Shown here piece after piece: positions 48,394-59,784 of a DNA stretch of 64,000 nucleotides (the first letter of the stretch is position 1; the number at the start of each line of letters is the position of its first letter). The translations under genes were made by a program, and so were the position numbers. The notes under the pieces were generated by a model that saw nothing but the letters and a program-made list of their open reading frames with translations, did no database searches and was not told the DNA's origin. The stretch is from Halocaridina rubra. Taxonomy: Eukaryota > Arthropoda > Malacostraca > Decapoda > Atyidae. Location of the stretch: NCBI GenBank assembly GCA_037179515.1, contig JAXCGZ010003829.1, positions 1 to 64,000 on the forward strand, in the 5' to 3' direction.

Positions 48394-48396
<3 letters not shown>

Positions 48397-48461
48397 TTGC
48401 ATTTTATCTACATTTCTGTACATAAATTTGTTTATGCAGTAAGACATTGCGTTAAAGTCCA

Positions 48462-48462
48462 G

Positions 48463-48554
<92 letters not shown>
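48462..48554. repeat. (TC)n microsatellite
   Basis: About 93 bp of TC with one CC slip at 48479. Confidence 0.97.
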
Positions 48555-48555
<1 letters not shown>

Positions 48556-48977
48556 AATCCTGAAGTCGTAGAAGTAATGTGATAGCTCACTGATAGCACT
48601 TATCATATTTGTCATTAGCAATACTTTTAATTATAAATATCAAAAGTTCTATGAATACAGGTATTCATTTCGGACAGCAATATTACGAATATATTCAAAT
48701 TGTGATATGAATACCTTATATAAATGCAAGGGCCATATTCCCCTTTATAAACAGAGTGTCCTAGGCAAAGTAATGCCTTGAGTGTTTTTGGGAGGAAATA
48801 CTAAAATGGGGATTCCTAGTCCCCTTTCTTCTCTCCATTTAGTTGACTTTTAATACATGCAGAGGAGCACGGAGGCGGTATTCTTGTCCCTTACCCCATG
48901 GGTAAAAGAGGGAAATGCGAAGTAAGAGTGAATGAGACTGAATTAGGAGGAGTCGAGGTCTCGCAACTCCTCACTTT
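48555..48977. other. No gene recognised
   Basis: AT-rich sequence leading into repeat R; no motifs. Confidence 0.45.
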
Positions 48978-49225
48978 TTTTTTATGATTGTGACACCTGG
49001 ACGGGAAAAAAAATCCTGTCCTCATCGAGCCTGGACATGAAGAAAACAAAAGTAAAGAGAAAGAGAGATGGGGAGTGTTGTGACTTGACAGATGTGAAGG
49101 GATAATAAGAGATGTGCAACGAATATCCAAGAATATTCTGTGTTGATGTAGGCATAGAAAAAGAACCGTAACTAAAGGAAGACTTAACGTCGAACTATCC
49201 TTGGCAGTCCTATTCAAGTCCGAAA
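48978..49225 (-). repeat. Dispersed poly(A)-tailed repeat R (copy 2)
   Basis: The same sequence as 23960-24215. The minus sense ends CGTCCAGGTGTCACAATCAT and A9, like the J LINE 3' end. Confidence 0.65.
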
Positions 49226-49429
49226 GACCCTTCAGCTGTAGTATCACTCGGGCGGCTGGTGACATGGTTTAAAATGAGAGACCGCAGAATGAAGATCCCC
49301 CCCCCCAGGGATTTATAGAAAATAGAAAACCAAAAGTACTAAGTCGCGACTCTGTAAGTAAACTAACAAATATCTTATTTTATGTTGATTACTGGTGAAA
49401 TTGTAAGAAAGTTCCGGTTCTAGGTAGAG
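49226..49429. other. No gene recognised
   Basis: Spacer with a C9 run near 49300. Confidence 0.4.
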
Positions 49430-49925
49430 TGAGAAAGCGGAAATTGTAGTGAAAGAGAGAAAAAGAAAATAAACTATGAGAGGCATAAGCCACTCAGTTG
49501 CCCACTTGGATATAAATTAGTCAATTTCAAGAAGGAAAAAGAGAAAAGGTTTGAAAAGTAAAAGAGAAAGAGAGAGTAATTTATGGGAAAGAGAGAGACC
49601 GCCAAGCACCTCACTTGATATGAACCCCCCATTTCCAAGAAAGAGAGAAGAAATTGCAGAGTAAAAGAGAGAATGGACTAAGGAATGGCATAATCCAATC
49701 AGCTACCCACTTGGATTGAATCTAACCATCTTCCAAGATGGAAAGAGGAAAACGATGAGCCAGAGAGAATGAACTGTGAGGGGCGGAGGTTGCTCAGCCT
49801 CTCACTTGGGTTGAACACACCGAATTCCAAGGAGAAAGTGCAAAATGAGAGATAGAAAGAATGAACATGGAGGTCAGAGACCAATCAGCTCCACACTTGG
49901 ATGGAATCCACTTAATTCCGATGAA
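49430..49925. repeat. Degenerate minisatellite, about 91-114 bp period, 5 units
   Basis: Units start about 49491, 49606, 49698, 49793 and 49884 with YCAGCTNCCCACTTGGATTG, then AATTCCAAGA, then a purine-rich GAAAGAGAG...GAATGAACT block. The last unit is cut by the J element beginning near 49940. Confidence 0.7.
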
Positions 49926-49939
49926 TATACTTTTATACT

Positions 49940-52090
49940 TCAGATCCAGTTGCTGAGATCATGACCGCGGGAATGGAGGCGTACATCCCCTCATCTACAG
50001 AGACTTTCTCTCCCCCTAAACCTTGGTTTGACCGTGCCTGCTCCATGGGCACACCGATCTTACCGAGCCTCTCCTTCCGATTTAACTCGCTCTGCTTTTA
50101 TTGTAGCTAGGAATCGCTGTACTGCTCAGATTCGAAGGTCTAAGGCTTCCTTCATAAGAAGGAAAATTGATGACCTTAACTCCTCTCCCACTGACAAATG
50201 CTTCTGGTCCTTAGCCAAAAACCTCTCCAAATACTTCTGTAAGTCAAACTTTCTCCCTCTCATTCGTTCTGATGGTTCTATAGCTTGCTCCTCCACTGAC
50301 AAAGCCACTCTCTTTGGCTCTTTTATAAACGATTCCATCGCACCTGTTCCTCAATATTTACCCCCTATGCCCTCCCTTATCCTTTCTTCACGCAAAGTTC
50401 ATAAGGTTCTTCGCTCGCTAAAGACGAACAAGGCATCTGCTCCCGATGGTATCCCTGCAAGGTTCCTTAAGGAGTTTGCAGAGGGACTGGCTCCCATGCT
50501 TTGCCGTCTTTTTTGCCTCATTCTGTCAACCAGTATCTATCCTTCATCTTGGAAGCATGCTCTAGTTCAAGCTGTTCCTGAGAAGGGTGACCGCTCTATT
50601 CCTTCAAACTACCGAGCTATTGCCCTAACCTCCTCTATTGCTAAAGTTTTCAAAACTTTGCTCAATGCTCACTTCTTGAAATGCCTTGACTCTAACTCAC
50701 TTATCTCCGATCACCAGTACTGCTTCCGCAAGGCAAGATCCACAGGTGATCTCTTGTCCTATCTTACACATGTATGGTCATCTTCTCTGAGGAACTATGG
50801 GGAATCCTTTGTCGTCGCCCTTGATACCTCTAAGGCTTTTGAGAGAGTCTGGGACAAAGCTCTGTTGGCCAATCTCCCTGCCTATGGCTTTACCTTTTCT
50901 TTCTGTTCTCTGATTTCCAGTTTTCTTTCTGAGCTTTTTATATCTTTAGTTGTTGATGGTGTTACATCTAGCCCTTTCTCTGTTACCAGTGGTGTTCCAA
51001 AGGGCTCTGTTCTTTCACCTACTCTGTTCCTTCTCTTCATCAATGATCTTCTACAATCCCCATCTTCCTTTCTCCATCATGCCTTTGCTGATAATTCTAC
51101 CCTTCACATTTCCTCTGCCTTTTCTTCTCAACCTTCATCTGCTACTCGTAATCAGTCTCGTATCACTCTTTCTTCTACTCTCAACTCTGATTTGCAGAGA
51201 GTATCTGAGTAGGGCACTCAAAATTTAGTTAAAGTCAATGCCTCCAAGGCACATTTTCTGGCTATCTCTTTATCTTCTTCTCCTCCTGATAACACTATTG
51301 TCTTCGAAACTAAAGAAATTTATCCTCTTAATTCTATCAACATATTAGGAATCTAACTTGTCTTGGAGGAATCATAAACCCAAATTTCTTAATCTTCATC
51401 CAAAATATTGGGAGTTTTGTTTCATTTCCGTCATTGCTTTTCCTCTTTACAGTTACTTAAAATTTATAAAAGCCTTATCCATCCCTGCTTAGAATACTGC
51501 TCACACATCTGGGGTGCTTCTTCTTATACTTATCTCCTTGATAGGGTTAAATCTAAGGCAGTCAGACTCATTTATGATTATTCTCTTGCTTCTAATCTGG
51601 ATTCTCCTTCTCTTCACCGTAAGGTATCTTACCTTTCTCTTTTCTATCGCTACTACTTCCATCGCTACTCTGATGACTTGCGATTTGTATCCCTCCCCCA
51701 CTGTCGAGGCTGCGTAACACTTGCCAAACAGCCTCATCTCACAGGGACTTTGTGGAGATTTGTAGCTCGCGGATTGGTTGGTGCAGCGACTGCTTCATTC
51801 CATCTACCTCCAGACTCTGGAACTCTCTTCCTCCCTCTGTCTTTCCTAATTCTTATGACATTTCATCTTTCAAAAAGCAGATCTATCGTCATCTCAGTGC
51901 CCATTCCTCCATATCTCTGGGTCCTCCGTACTTTCACTGTTTTTTCTGTCTGTCATTTTCCTTTGTGTGACATTACCTTATCTCGGCCTTGTCCATAACC
52001 TTTTTCTTTTCATTCGTCATGGTATTTTCTCGTGCCCGGGCCTTTATTGATGAGGGCAGTTTTTGCCTGTCTCGGTGTCACACTCATAAA
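49940..52090 (+). pseudogene. J-family LINE, EN-RT linker to 3' end
   Basis: A plus-strand, 5'-truncated copy. The longest ORF (50028-51212, 394 aa) covers the linker (SDLTRSAFIVARNRCTAQIR), SAPDGIPARFLKEF, NYRAIALTSSIAKVF, VVALDTSKAFERVWDKALL (motif A), TSGVPKGSVLSPTLFLLFIN and HHAFADNSTLH, in which the catalytic Asp-Asp reads Asp-Asn. It stops at TGA/TAG near 51211 (Trp codon changed). The C-terminus continues with a 13-bp deletion near 51355. The UTR ends TGTCTCGGTGTCACACTCAT and A8. It has no RNase H; the clade within the Jockey/CR1 group is not settled. Confidence 0.85.
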
Positions 52091-52814
52091 AAAAAGACAA
52101 ACATTTTATTAGTCTTAATAAATATGAATTTATTATGTTCATTTTATGTAAGCTGATATTTGAGCAGTTTTGTATATTAGATATTCGATTTAGGCTAGTT
52201 TGCTCTTCTCAGAGCCTGAGTTCTCTTAGGACACTGCTTCACCTCAGACTCCACATACTCTGGAATGCTTAAGTCACACCATTTCGATCTCCTCATCTCC
52301 TTAATTTGGCGAAGATAAACTGTACGAGTCACCCAAGGGAGTCAAGCTAGTGACACTTGATGGTAACCTGGTGCCATAACTATTTATCTACTGAATGCTC
52401 TCTGTAATAGCAAATTCAGTTGAGAAGGCCACTATTAGCAAGGCCTGAATCCTGCTTTTATAGGATGGAAAAATCTTTGTGTCAGCTGTAGAAAACGCAC
52501 CTTGAAACTACCAAGTAGAGAAGCTTTGTATACTGGTAAATATTTGAGGGTAGTTTAAGGGTTGACCTCCCCAGTTAGGAAATTGGAGTGTGACTTGTTA
52601 AAGTATTACATTAGGTTAGTGAAACTGGAGAAAGCGCATCTAATGACAGCCAGAGGTGCGTTGTCTCCGGTTGGATCAAAATCCTTTATGGAGGCTGACT
52701 GAATTTTTGCACTTTATTTATAATTCGGTTGAGGAGTTTTCAATAATGTGGCGTGTGTGCGTGTGTGTTTTCACAGTATAACAATTCGTGCTAAGATTTC
52801 AATATTTTCTCTCT

Positions 52815-52817
<3 letters not shown>
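52091..52817. other. No gene recognised
   Basis: Apparently unique sequence; no LINE motif or tandem structure found. Confidence 0.5.

Positions 52818-52910
<93 letters not shown>
52818..52910. repeat. (TA)n microsatellite
   Basis: About 90 bp of TA with one TT slip, adjoining the satellite array. Confidence 0.97.
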
Positions 52911-52911
<1 letters not shown>

Positions 52912-54269
52912 GAATCATATATTACCCTTGACCGGGACTCGAACATAAGACACATAATTACTGTGCTAAGGTGATATCAACTACACAACCGAAGGTCTAA
53001 AGGAGAAGCAAACCTTACATCTTAACTGCTATACTAGGAATGAATGCATTGTATCTGAATGCCTTTTTGTTTATATTACAGCTTCTCCAAACCTCGCTCT
53101 TGGCTTTGTTTTTCACATTTAATTCAATTCTCAGCTATATAGACATTAATAATAATCAAATAAACATATTAAAATATTTGAAAACATGAAGCACAATTTA
53201 CTTTTGACCGGAACTCGAACCTAGGACTTATAATTACTGTGCCAAGGTGCTATCAACTAAACCACTGAAATTCTAAAAGAGAAGCAAAGCTTACAGCTTA
53301 ACTACTATAGTAGGAATAAATGCAGTCTCTCTGAATGCCTTTTTGTTGATATTATAGCTTCCCCTAACCTCACTCGTGGCTCGTTTTTCGCATTTAATTC
53401 AAATCCCAGTTAAATAGCCATTAATAAAAAGCAAATAACACATTAACATATGCAAAAACATAAATCATATTTTACCCCCGACCGGGACTCGAACGTAACA
53501 CACATAATTACTGTGCCAAGGTGCTGTTGACTACACCATTGAAGGTCTAAAGGAGAAGCAAAGCTTACAGCTTATCTGCTATACTAGAAATGAACGCATT
53601 GTATCTGAATGCCTTTTTGTTCATATTACATCTTCTATTAACCTCAATCGTGGCTTTGTTTTTCGCATTTAATTGAAATTCCACCTATATAGGCATTAAT
53701 AATAATTAGATAAGCACATTAACATATGTGAAAACATGAAACATATTTTAACACTGAATGGGACTCGAACCTAAGACACATAATTACTGTGCTAAGGTGC
53801 TATCAACTACACCACTGAAGGTGTAAAGGAGACACAAAGCTTACAACTTAACTGCTATCCTAGGAATGAACACATTCTCTCTGAAAGCCTTTTTGATCAT
53901 ATTAAGTTTCTCCTAACCTCACTCGTGGCTTCGTTTTTTGCATATAATTCAAGTCCTAGCTATATAGGCATTAATAATAATCAAATAAACAGATTAACAT
54001 ATGTGAAAACATAAATATATTTTACTCCTGACCGGGACTTGATCCTAAGACACATAATTACTGTGCCAAGGTGCTATCAACTACACCCCTAAAGGTGTAA
54101 AGAAGAAGCAAAGCTTTCAGCTTAACTGCTATACTAGGAATGAACGCATTGTATCTGAATGCATCTTTGTTCATATTACAGCTTCTCATAACCTCACTCG
54201 TGGCTTTTTTTTCATTCAAATCCCAGCAATATTGGCATTAATAATAATCAAATAAACACATTAACATAT
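52911..54269 (-). repeat. About 274-bp satellite array, left part, tRNA-like monomers
   Basis: Head-to-tail monomers with the anchor GACCGGGACTCGAAC starting at 52930, 53206, 53480, 53756 and 54030 (periods 276, 274, 276, 274). In the minus sense each has GGTGTAGTTGATAGCACC (box A-like, D-stem GTGT/GCAC), a hairpin GCACA-GTAATTA-TGTGT, and GGTTCGAGTCCCGG (strong box B). The rest includes GCTTCTCCTAACCTCACTCG and AATAATCAAATAAACACATT. The sixth monomer is cut at 54269 by LINE F. The array is non-coding. Confidence 0.92.
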
Positions 54270-57200
54270 GTGGTGGCGGGCACAGCATCAAAGAATAGCC
54301 CCAACGTATTCCCTGCGTGTTGTAAGAGGCGACTAAAAGTGGATGGGGCGGGGGGACTTGGAATCCCCCCTTGTATTAACTTCCTGCGAGACGTCAAAGA
54401 AGAAGGGGAGTAGAGGGGAGAATAACTTCTCCCCAAACTCTAGTTTTGGGGTGTCTAAATGTGCGTGGTTGTAGTACGATAGAGAGCAAAAGAGGTGAGA
54501 TTGGATATATGTTTGGTAGGAGGAGGATGGATGTATTGGCATTGTGTGAGACGAAGATGAAAGGAAAAGGAGAAGTGGCATTTGGTGATGTGACAGGTAG
54601 GGTGTCTGGGGTTGAATGGGGGAGAGCGAGAGAAGGTATGGCATTATTGCTGAGTGAATGGATGGTAAATAAGGTAGTGGAATGGAAAGAAGTGTCATCT
54701 AGGCTGATGTGGGTGAGGGCTAGGATAGGTAGGGAATGTTGGGCTTTTGTTAGTGCGTATGGGCCAGGATGTGAGAGAAGTGAGGAAGAGCGGGATGAAT
54801 TCTGGAATGAGTTAACTAGATGTGTGGATGGTCTGAGTAGAAGGAACTATGTAGTTGTGTTGGGTGACTTGAATGCCAGAGTGGGTGATTGAGAGATAGG
54901 AAGTGTTGTAGGAAAGTATGGGGTACCAGGTGGGAATGAGAGTGGCGAGAAACTGTTAGATATGTGTGTGGAGCAAGAGTTGGTGATAGGTAATAGTTTT
55001 TTCAAGAAAAAGTTAATAAATAAGTATACATGGATGAGAGTGGCTAATGGAAGAGTGAAAGAAAGAGCATTGATGGATTATGTGTTGGTAGCAAAGAGCA
55101 TGATTGGTAGAGTGAAAGATGTGCATGCATTTAGGGGTGTGGCTGCTGGGATGTCTGATTATTTGTTTGTTGAAGCAAAAGTGGTAGTAGCAAAAGAGTG
55201 GGGAAATAGTGTGGGGGGATGTAGAAGGGAAATAGTGAAGGTGGAAGAGTTGAAAAAGCCAGAGAAGAGACAGGAATATCAGGACAGGTTGAGAGTGGCA
55301 TATGACATGGTGCAAGAAAGAGAAGTTGGGGAGTTAGGGGAGGAATGGGGGTTGATGAAAGAATGTTTTGTGGGACATGCAAGTGATGTGTGTGGAAAGA
55401 GGTTTGTTGGAGATGGCATGAGGAGGGGCAGCGAGTGGTGGAATGAAGGGGTGAAAATGAAGGTGGAAGAGAAAAAGAGGGCTTTTGAGGAATGGCTGCA
55501 GTGTAAAAGTAGGGAGAAGTATGAAAGATATAGGGAGAAAAATGTGGAAACCAAGCGGAAGGTAGAGGAAGAGAAGAGGTTGGCAAATGTTAGGTGGGGA
55601 CAGGATTTTAGTAGGTCATATGAGGAGAATAAAAAGAAGTTTTGGAAAGAAGTGAAAAGAGTAAGGAAGGGTGGATCGAGGATGGAAGAGACAGTGAAAG
55701 ATGTGAATGGACAGATATTAAGAGGGAACGATGCTAGGAAAAGATGGGCAGAATATTTTGAGTGGTTGCTGAATGTTGAGGAAGATAGAGAGGCAGCTAT
55801 AGTGGCAGTGGAGGGTATCCAAGAGCCAGTAATGGGAGATGAAAACGAGAGAGAGATTACAAGAGAGGAGGTGAAAAGGGCATTGTATGAAGCGAAAGCA
55901 GGTAAAGCACCTGGAATGGTTGGTGTGAGAGCGGAGATGTTGAAAGAAGGGGGTGTGACTGCATTGGAATGGTTAGTGAGAGTGTTTAAAATATGCTTTA
56001 TGTTGTCAATGGTGCCAGTGGAATGGGTGATTGCCTGTATAGTGCCCCTATACAAAGGAAAGGGAGACGTGTATGAATGCAGTAATTTTAGGGGTATAAG
56101 TTTGTTGAGTGTGGTAGGAAAAGTGTATGGTAGGATACTGGTTAATAGGATTAGGGATAAGACAGAATATGTGATCGCAGAAGTGCAGAGTGAGTTTTAG
56201 GAGAGGTAGAGGTTGTATAGATCAGATTTTTATAGTTAGGCAGTTATGTGAGAAATATTCAGCAAAGGGTTAGGATGTGTATTTTGCATTTTTGGATCTT
56301 GAGAAAGCGTATGATAGAGTTGATAGAGAGGCTATGTGGAATGTTTTGAGATTATATGGAATTCATGGTAAATTGTCGCATGCAGTGAAGAGTTTGTATG
56401 AGGGCAGTAGAGCTTGTGTTAGGGTAGGGAATGAAGTGAGTGAGTGGTTTCCAGTGAGTATGGGACTGAGACAGGGATGTGTGATGTCACCATGGCTCTT
56501 CAGTTTGTATATTAATGGAGTTGTAAGAGAGGTGAATGAGCGAGTGCGTGGTTGAGGTTTGAGAATGGTAGATGGGGATGATAACGAGTGGGAGCTGAAT
56601 CAGTAGCTGTTTGCAGATGATACTGTAGTGGTGGCAGATTCAGAGGAAAAGCTGTGTCAGTTAGTGTCAGAATTTGGAATGGTGTGTGAGAGAAGGAATT
56701 TGCGAGTGAATGTGGGAAAGAGTAAGGTTATGAGGTGTAGAAGAAATGAGGATGGTGTTGGATTGAATGTTATGTTGAATGGAGCGACACTTGAGGAAGT
56801 TAATCAGTTTAAATATTTAGGCTCGGTTATAGCTTCAAATGGTGGAGTGGAAGCAGATGTGTGTCACAGAGTGAATGAAGGATGTAAAGTGTTGGGTGCA
56901 TTAAAAGGAGTGATGAAGAATAGAGTGTTGGAAATGAATGTTAAGAAAGTTTTGTATGAGAAAGTGGTTGTGCCAACTGTGATGTATGGATCAGAGTTAT
57001 GGGGTATGAAAGTAAGTGAGAGACGGAAACTAAATGTGTTTGAGATGAAATGCCTGATGAGTATGATTGGTGTCTCTCGATTGGATAGGGTTAGGAATGA
57101 AGTGGTGAGAGCAAGAACGGGTGTGAGGAGAGAAATTGCAGCCAGAGTAGATATGAATGTTCTGAGATGGTTTGGCCATGTGGAAAGGATGGATGATGAA

Positions 57201-57641
57201 AGATTGCTGAAAAAGGTGATGAATGCGAGAGTTGATGGGAGAAATGCTAGAGGGAGGCCTAGGTTTGGATGGATGGATGGAGTAAGGAGAGCCCTGAATG
57301 ATAGGAGGATGGATGTGAGGGAAGCAAGTGAGCGTGCTAGGAATAGGAATGAGTGGCGAGCGATTGTGATGCAGCTCTGATGGGCATCTGCTGTTACCAC
57401 GGGGCTGCATCTTACAGAGATAGCCCTATGGTAGGGGCAGTAGGAGGAGTAGGCAGTTGTGAAGCGACACAGGTTGTGGAAGAGCCGGGAGGATGGGCTG
57501 TGGCACTCCAGCAGTACCATCTGAACGGTCGCTAGCTCCCTCGTCATTGCCCATAGAGCAAAGTAATCCCCTTATTGTTTTCTTGATGTCGGCTACCCCC
57601 CAATTAAAGGGGGAAACAGCCAAGGTAGATAGCTAGATAGA
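54270..57641 (+). mobile_element. RTE-like LINE F, near full length, inserted in satellite
   Basis: Spans a 5' leader (GGTGGCGGGCACAGCATC...), one long degraded ORF and a 3' UTR ending CCAAGGTAGATAGCTAGATA. The satellite monomer is continuous across it, except that about 5 bp (AAAAC) of the monomer are missing at the join and no TSD is seen. Confidence 0.85.
54446..57380 (+). pseudogene. LINE F ORF (EN-RT, RTE-like)
   Basis: EN: MGCLNVRGC, VLALCETKMKG, VSAYGPGCERSEEE and VVLGDLNARVGD, with a stop at 54891. It continues KYGVPGGNESGEK, RALMDYVLVAKSM and SDYLFVEAKVV. The charged linker (KVEEKKRAFEEWLQCKSREKY) leads to RT: KAGKAPGMVGVRAEML, NFRGISLLSVVGKVYGRIL, a frameshift at about 56195, FLDLEKAYDRVDREAMWN, GLRQGCVMSPWLFSLYING and LFADDTVVVADS (intact Asp pair). 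The C-terminus is YLGSVIASNGG, VVPTVMYGSELW and RWFGHVERMDDERL, with a stop at 57378. I count about four stops and one frameshift, so it is nearly but not fully intact. Length and motifs suit the RTE clade. Confidence 0.88.
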
Positions 57642-58045
57642 TGAATCATATTTGGCCCCTGACCGGGACTCGAACATAAGCACATAATTACTGTGCCAAG
57701 GTGCTATCAACTACACCACTGATGATCTAAAGGAAACGCAAAGCTTACAGCTTAACTGCTATACTATGAAAGAACGCATTATATCTGAATCCCTTCTTGT
57801 TCATATTACAGCTTCTCCTAACCTCACTCGTGGCTTTGTTTTTCACATTTAATTCAAATCCCAGCTATATATTAACAGTAATCAAATAAACACATCAACA
57901 TATGCGAAAACATGAATCATAATTCATCCCTGACCGGGACTCGAACATAAGACACATAATTACTGTGCCAAGGTGCTATCAACTACACCAGTGAAGGTCT
58001 AAAGAGAAGCAAAGCTTACAGCTTAACTGCTATGCTAGGAATGAA
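57642..58045 (-). repeat. About 274-bp satellite array, right part
   Basis: Remaining monomers with anchors at 57661 and 57932 (period 271), carrying the same tRNA-like module. The last one is cut after AGGAATGAAC at 58045, where CR1 sequence begins. Confidence 0.92.
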
Positions 58046-59075
58046 CTTGCCATCTATCTTCAATATGGGAAAGACACCCACACCTCTAAACTGTAGGCCT
58101 CTTTCACTGACGTTCATTGTTTGCAAAGTTTTGGAGAAACTTCTGGAGTCCTTCAATTTTTTGTCAGTGAAACAGCATGGGTTTAGAGAAGGCAGCCCCA
58201 CGCTAATATATGCACTCGAATTTTATGATGAGGTAAGCTTAATATTACAGGCAAGAGAGGACTAGGCAGACTGAATGTACTGAGATATTCGGAAGGTATA
58301 TGTGATACAATCCCAACTGGGAGACTTATCACGAGGCTGCAAATAATGGCAAGAATAGGTGGAAATATTTTGGAGTGGACAAAAACTTATTTCGAAGGAA
58401 GAGAGCAATAGATCAGGGTAAGACATACAGTGTCAATTGGCTAAACAGACTCAGTGCTTTAAAATGTAAAATAATGAGAAGGAGCATGAGAAAAAGAAGG
58501 TCCATGGTTGGTTGAGTTTTCAATAGAAGGAGAGGATCTTCAAGAAGGACGGCCTTCATGCCTATGGACAAGGTAATGTTTAGAAAGATTTATATGACTT
58601 ATGAGAGGCTTAGACTTAAATATGTAGCCCCTTTCTGGAATTCTCATTTGAAGAAAGAATATGAATAAATTGGAGAAAGTTCAAAGACATACTATCAAGC
58701 TGCTGACAGAGATACGTAATTGCGGTTATGAGGAAAGGGTGAAGGAGTCAAACTTACCATCACCGAGGGTAAAACAAAGAGGGGGATATGGTAACGGCTT
58801 AAAATTCCTTCATGATTACGGAGTGGCTACTGATAAGTATGGTTCTAGAACTATAACTTTATTTGCAGGATGTAAGGAAGTTTTTTTATTTTTTTTATTT
58901 TAATGATAAAATAGCTGATAATCGGAAACCTCTAACTGAGGAAAACGTAAATGCTCAGTGCCTCCATGGCTTTAAGGAGAGATATAGCGAGTGTCACCTG
59001 AGTAGAAAAAATTAAATCGACCAAAAGAGATGGGGAGTTACGAGCTTAGAAACCTTTACCCGTGAGCACGACAAG
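58046..59075 (+). pseudogene. Heavily decayed CR1-like LINE fragment
   Basis: Plus-strand remnants of CR1 RT: NCRPLSLTFIVCKVLEKLL, SVKQHGFREG, ALEFYDEVSLILQARE (58032-58265), then after many shifts LEKVQRHTIKLLTEIRNCGY (58661-58903) and KFLHDYG. It is far more diverged than the copies at 2083-6515. The RT core with FADD is lost. It is truncated at the satellite junction. Confidence 0.75.
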
Positions 59076-59088
59076 GTAAACACAATTT

Positions 59089-59548
59089 GGGCCTGTTCAC
59101 GCAGGGCGTTTTTAATCCTGCAGTTGGAAGGCGCTGTAGCATTTTCAATGTTTATTTATGGAATCGTTCACACATAACCGCGGCGGTTTCCAAACCGCCG
59201 TGGTGGTGAGATCCTCCTCGCTTACATATACGCGCGGTTTGCAGGCACGTCGAGATACATACAAATGAATGTCATCGTTCACACAGAACGGCAAAACTCG
59301 TGTTTTGAGGCCAGCAGGTTCCATCATTGGCTGTATTCCAGCCAATGAGAAAAGAGACTCTGCATTACCATAGCAACCCTGGCCGCCACGTGGACTGATC
59401 CCCGTAATGAGTCACACACACACACACACACCATTGCATCGCTGGCTGCTCGGTGGCTGCTGCGATCCAAAACGCTTCGTGGGACTGATTACAGTGTTAA
59501 ACGTAACGGTAGCTGCCTCGGTTAAAACCATCCGCTGTGAACAGGCCC
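59089..59548. mobile_element. 460-bp MITE with terminal inverted repeats
   Basis: Ends GGGCCTGTTCAC (59089-59100) and GTGAACAGGCCC (59537-59548), a perfect 12-bp inverted repeat that continues imperfectly for another 18 bp or so (GGCGTTTTTAATCC against GGATGGTTTTAACC). The interior is GC-rich with sub-repeats ATCGTTCACACA at about 59164 and 59273 and a strong hairpin around GGCGGTTT/AAACCGCC. Flanking bases TTT and TTA may be a decayed 3-bp TSD, as in PIF/Harbinger-type elements. It has no coding capacity. Confidence 0.75.
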
Positions 59549-59784
59549 TTAGGGTTTAATTACACACACACACACATGCTCCGATTATTGGCTGTTTGCA
59601 ATGCACTCAATATCCTACAGATATGCGCGGTTTTATAACCAAAGCAATTTTCCATTACTTATTACGTCATCACTGAATATCGATTTTCATTCTCCTTTTT
59701 CTTAACACATTGTGGTATGTTCAAATATCTATATATGTATCTTGGTATTTTGTTAGAACATGCCTTAGGTTATGAGAAGGATTT
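59549..59784. other. No gene recognised
   Basis: Short (CA)n near 59562. A phrase ATTGGCTGTTTGCAATG and ATGCGCGGTTT resembles parts of the neighbouring MITE interior, so a diverged MITE piece is possible. Confidence 0.4.

Noticed and set aside
55279..57547. Minus-strand ORFs opposite LINE F (up to 258 codons)
   Set aside because: Antisense shadows of the RTE-like ORF; Ser/Pro/His/Thr-rich composition mirrors the sense codons.
52911..58045. CRISPR-like array or true tRNA gene cluster
   Set aside because: Monomers repeat over their whole 274 bp with no unique spacers. The tRNA-like part lacks a convincing acceptor stem, so neither fits.
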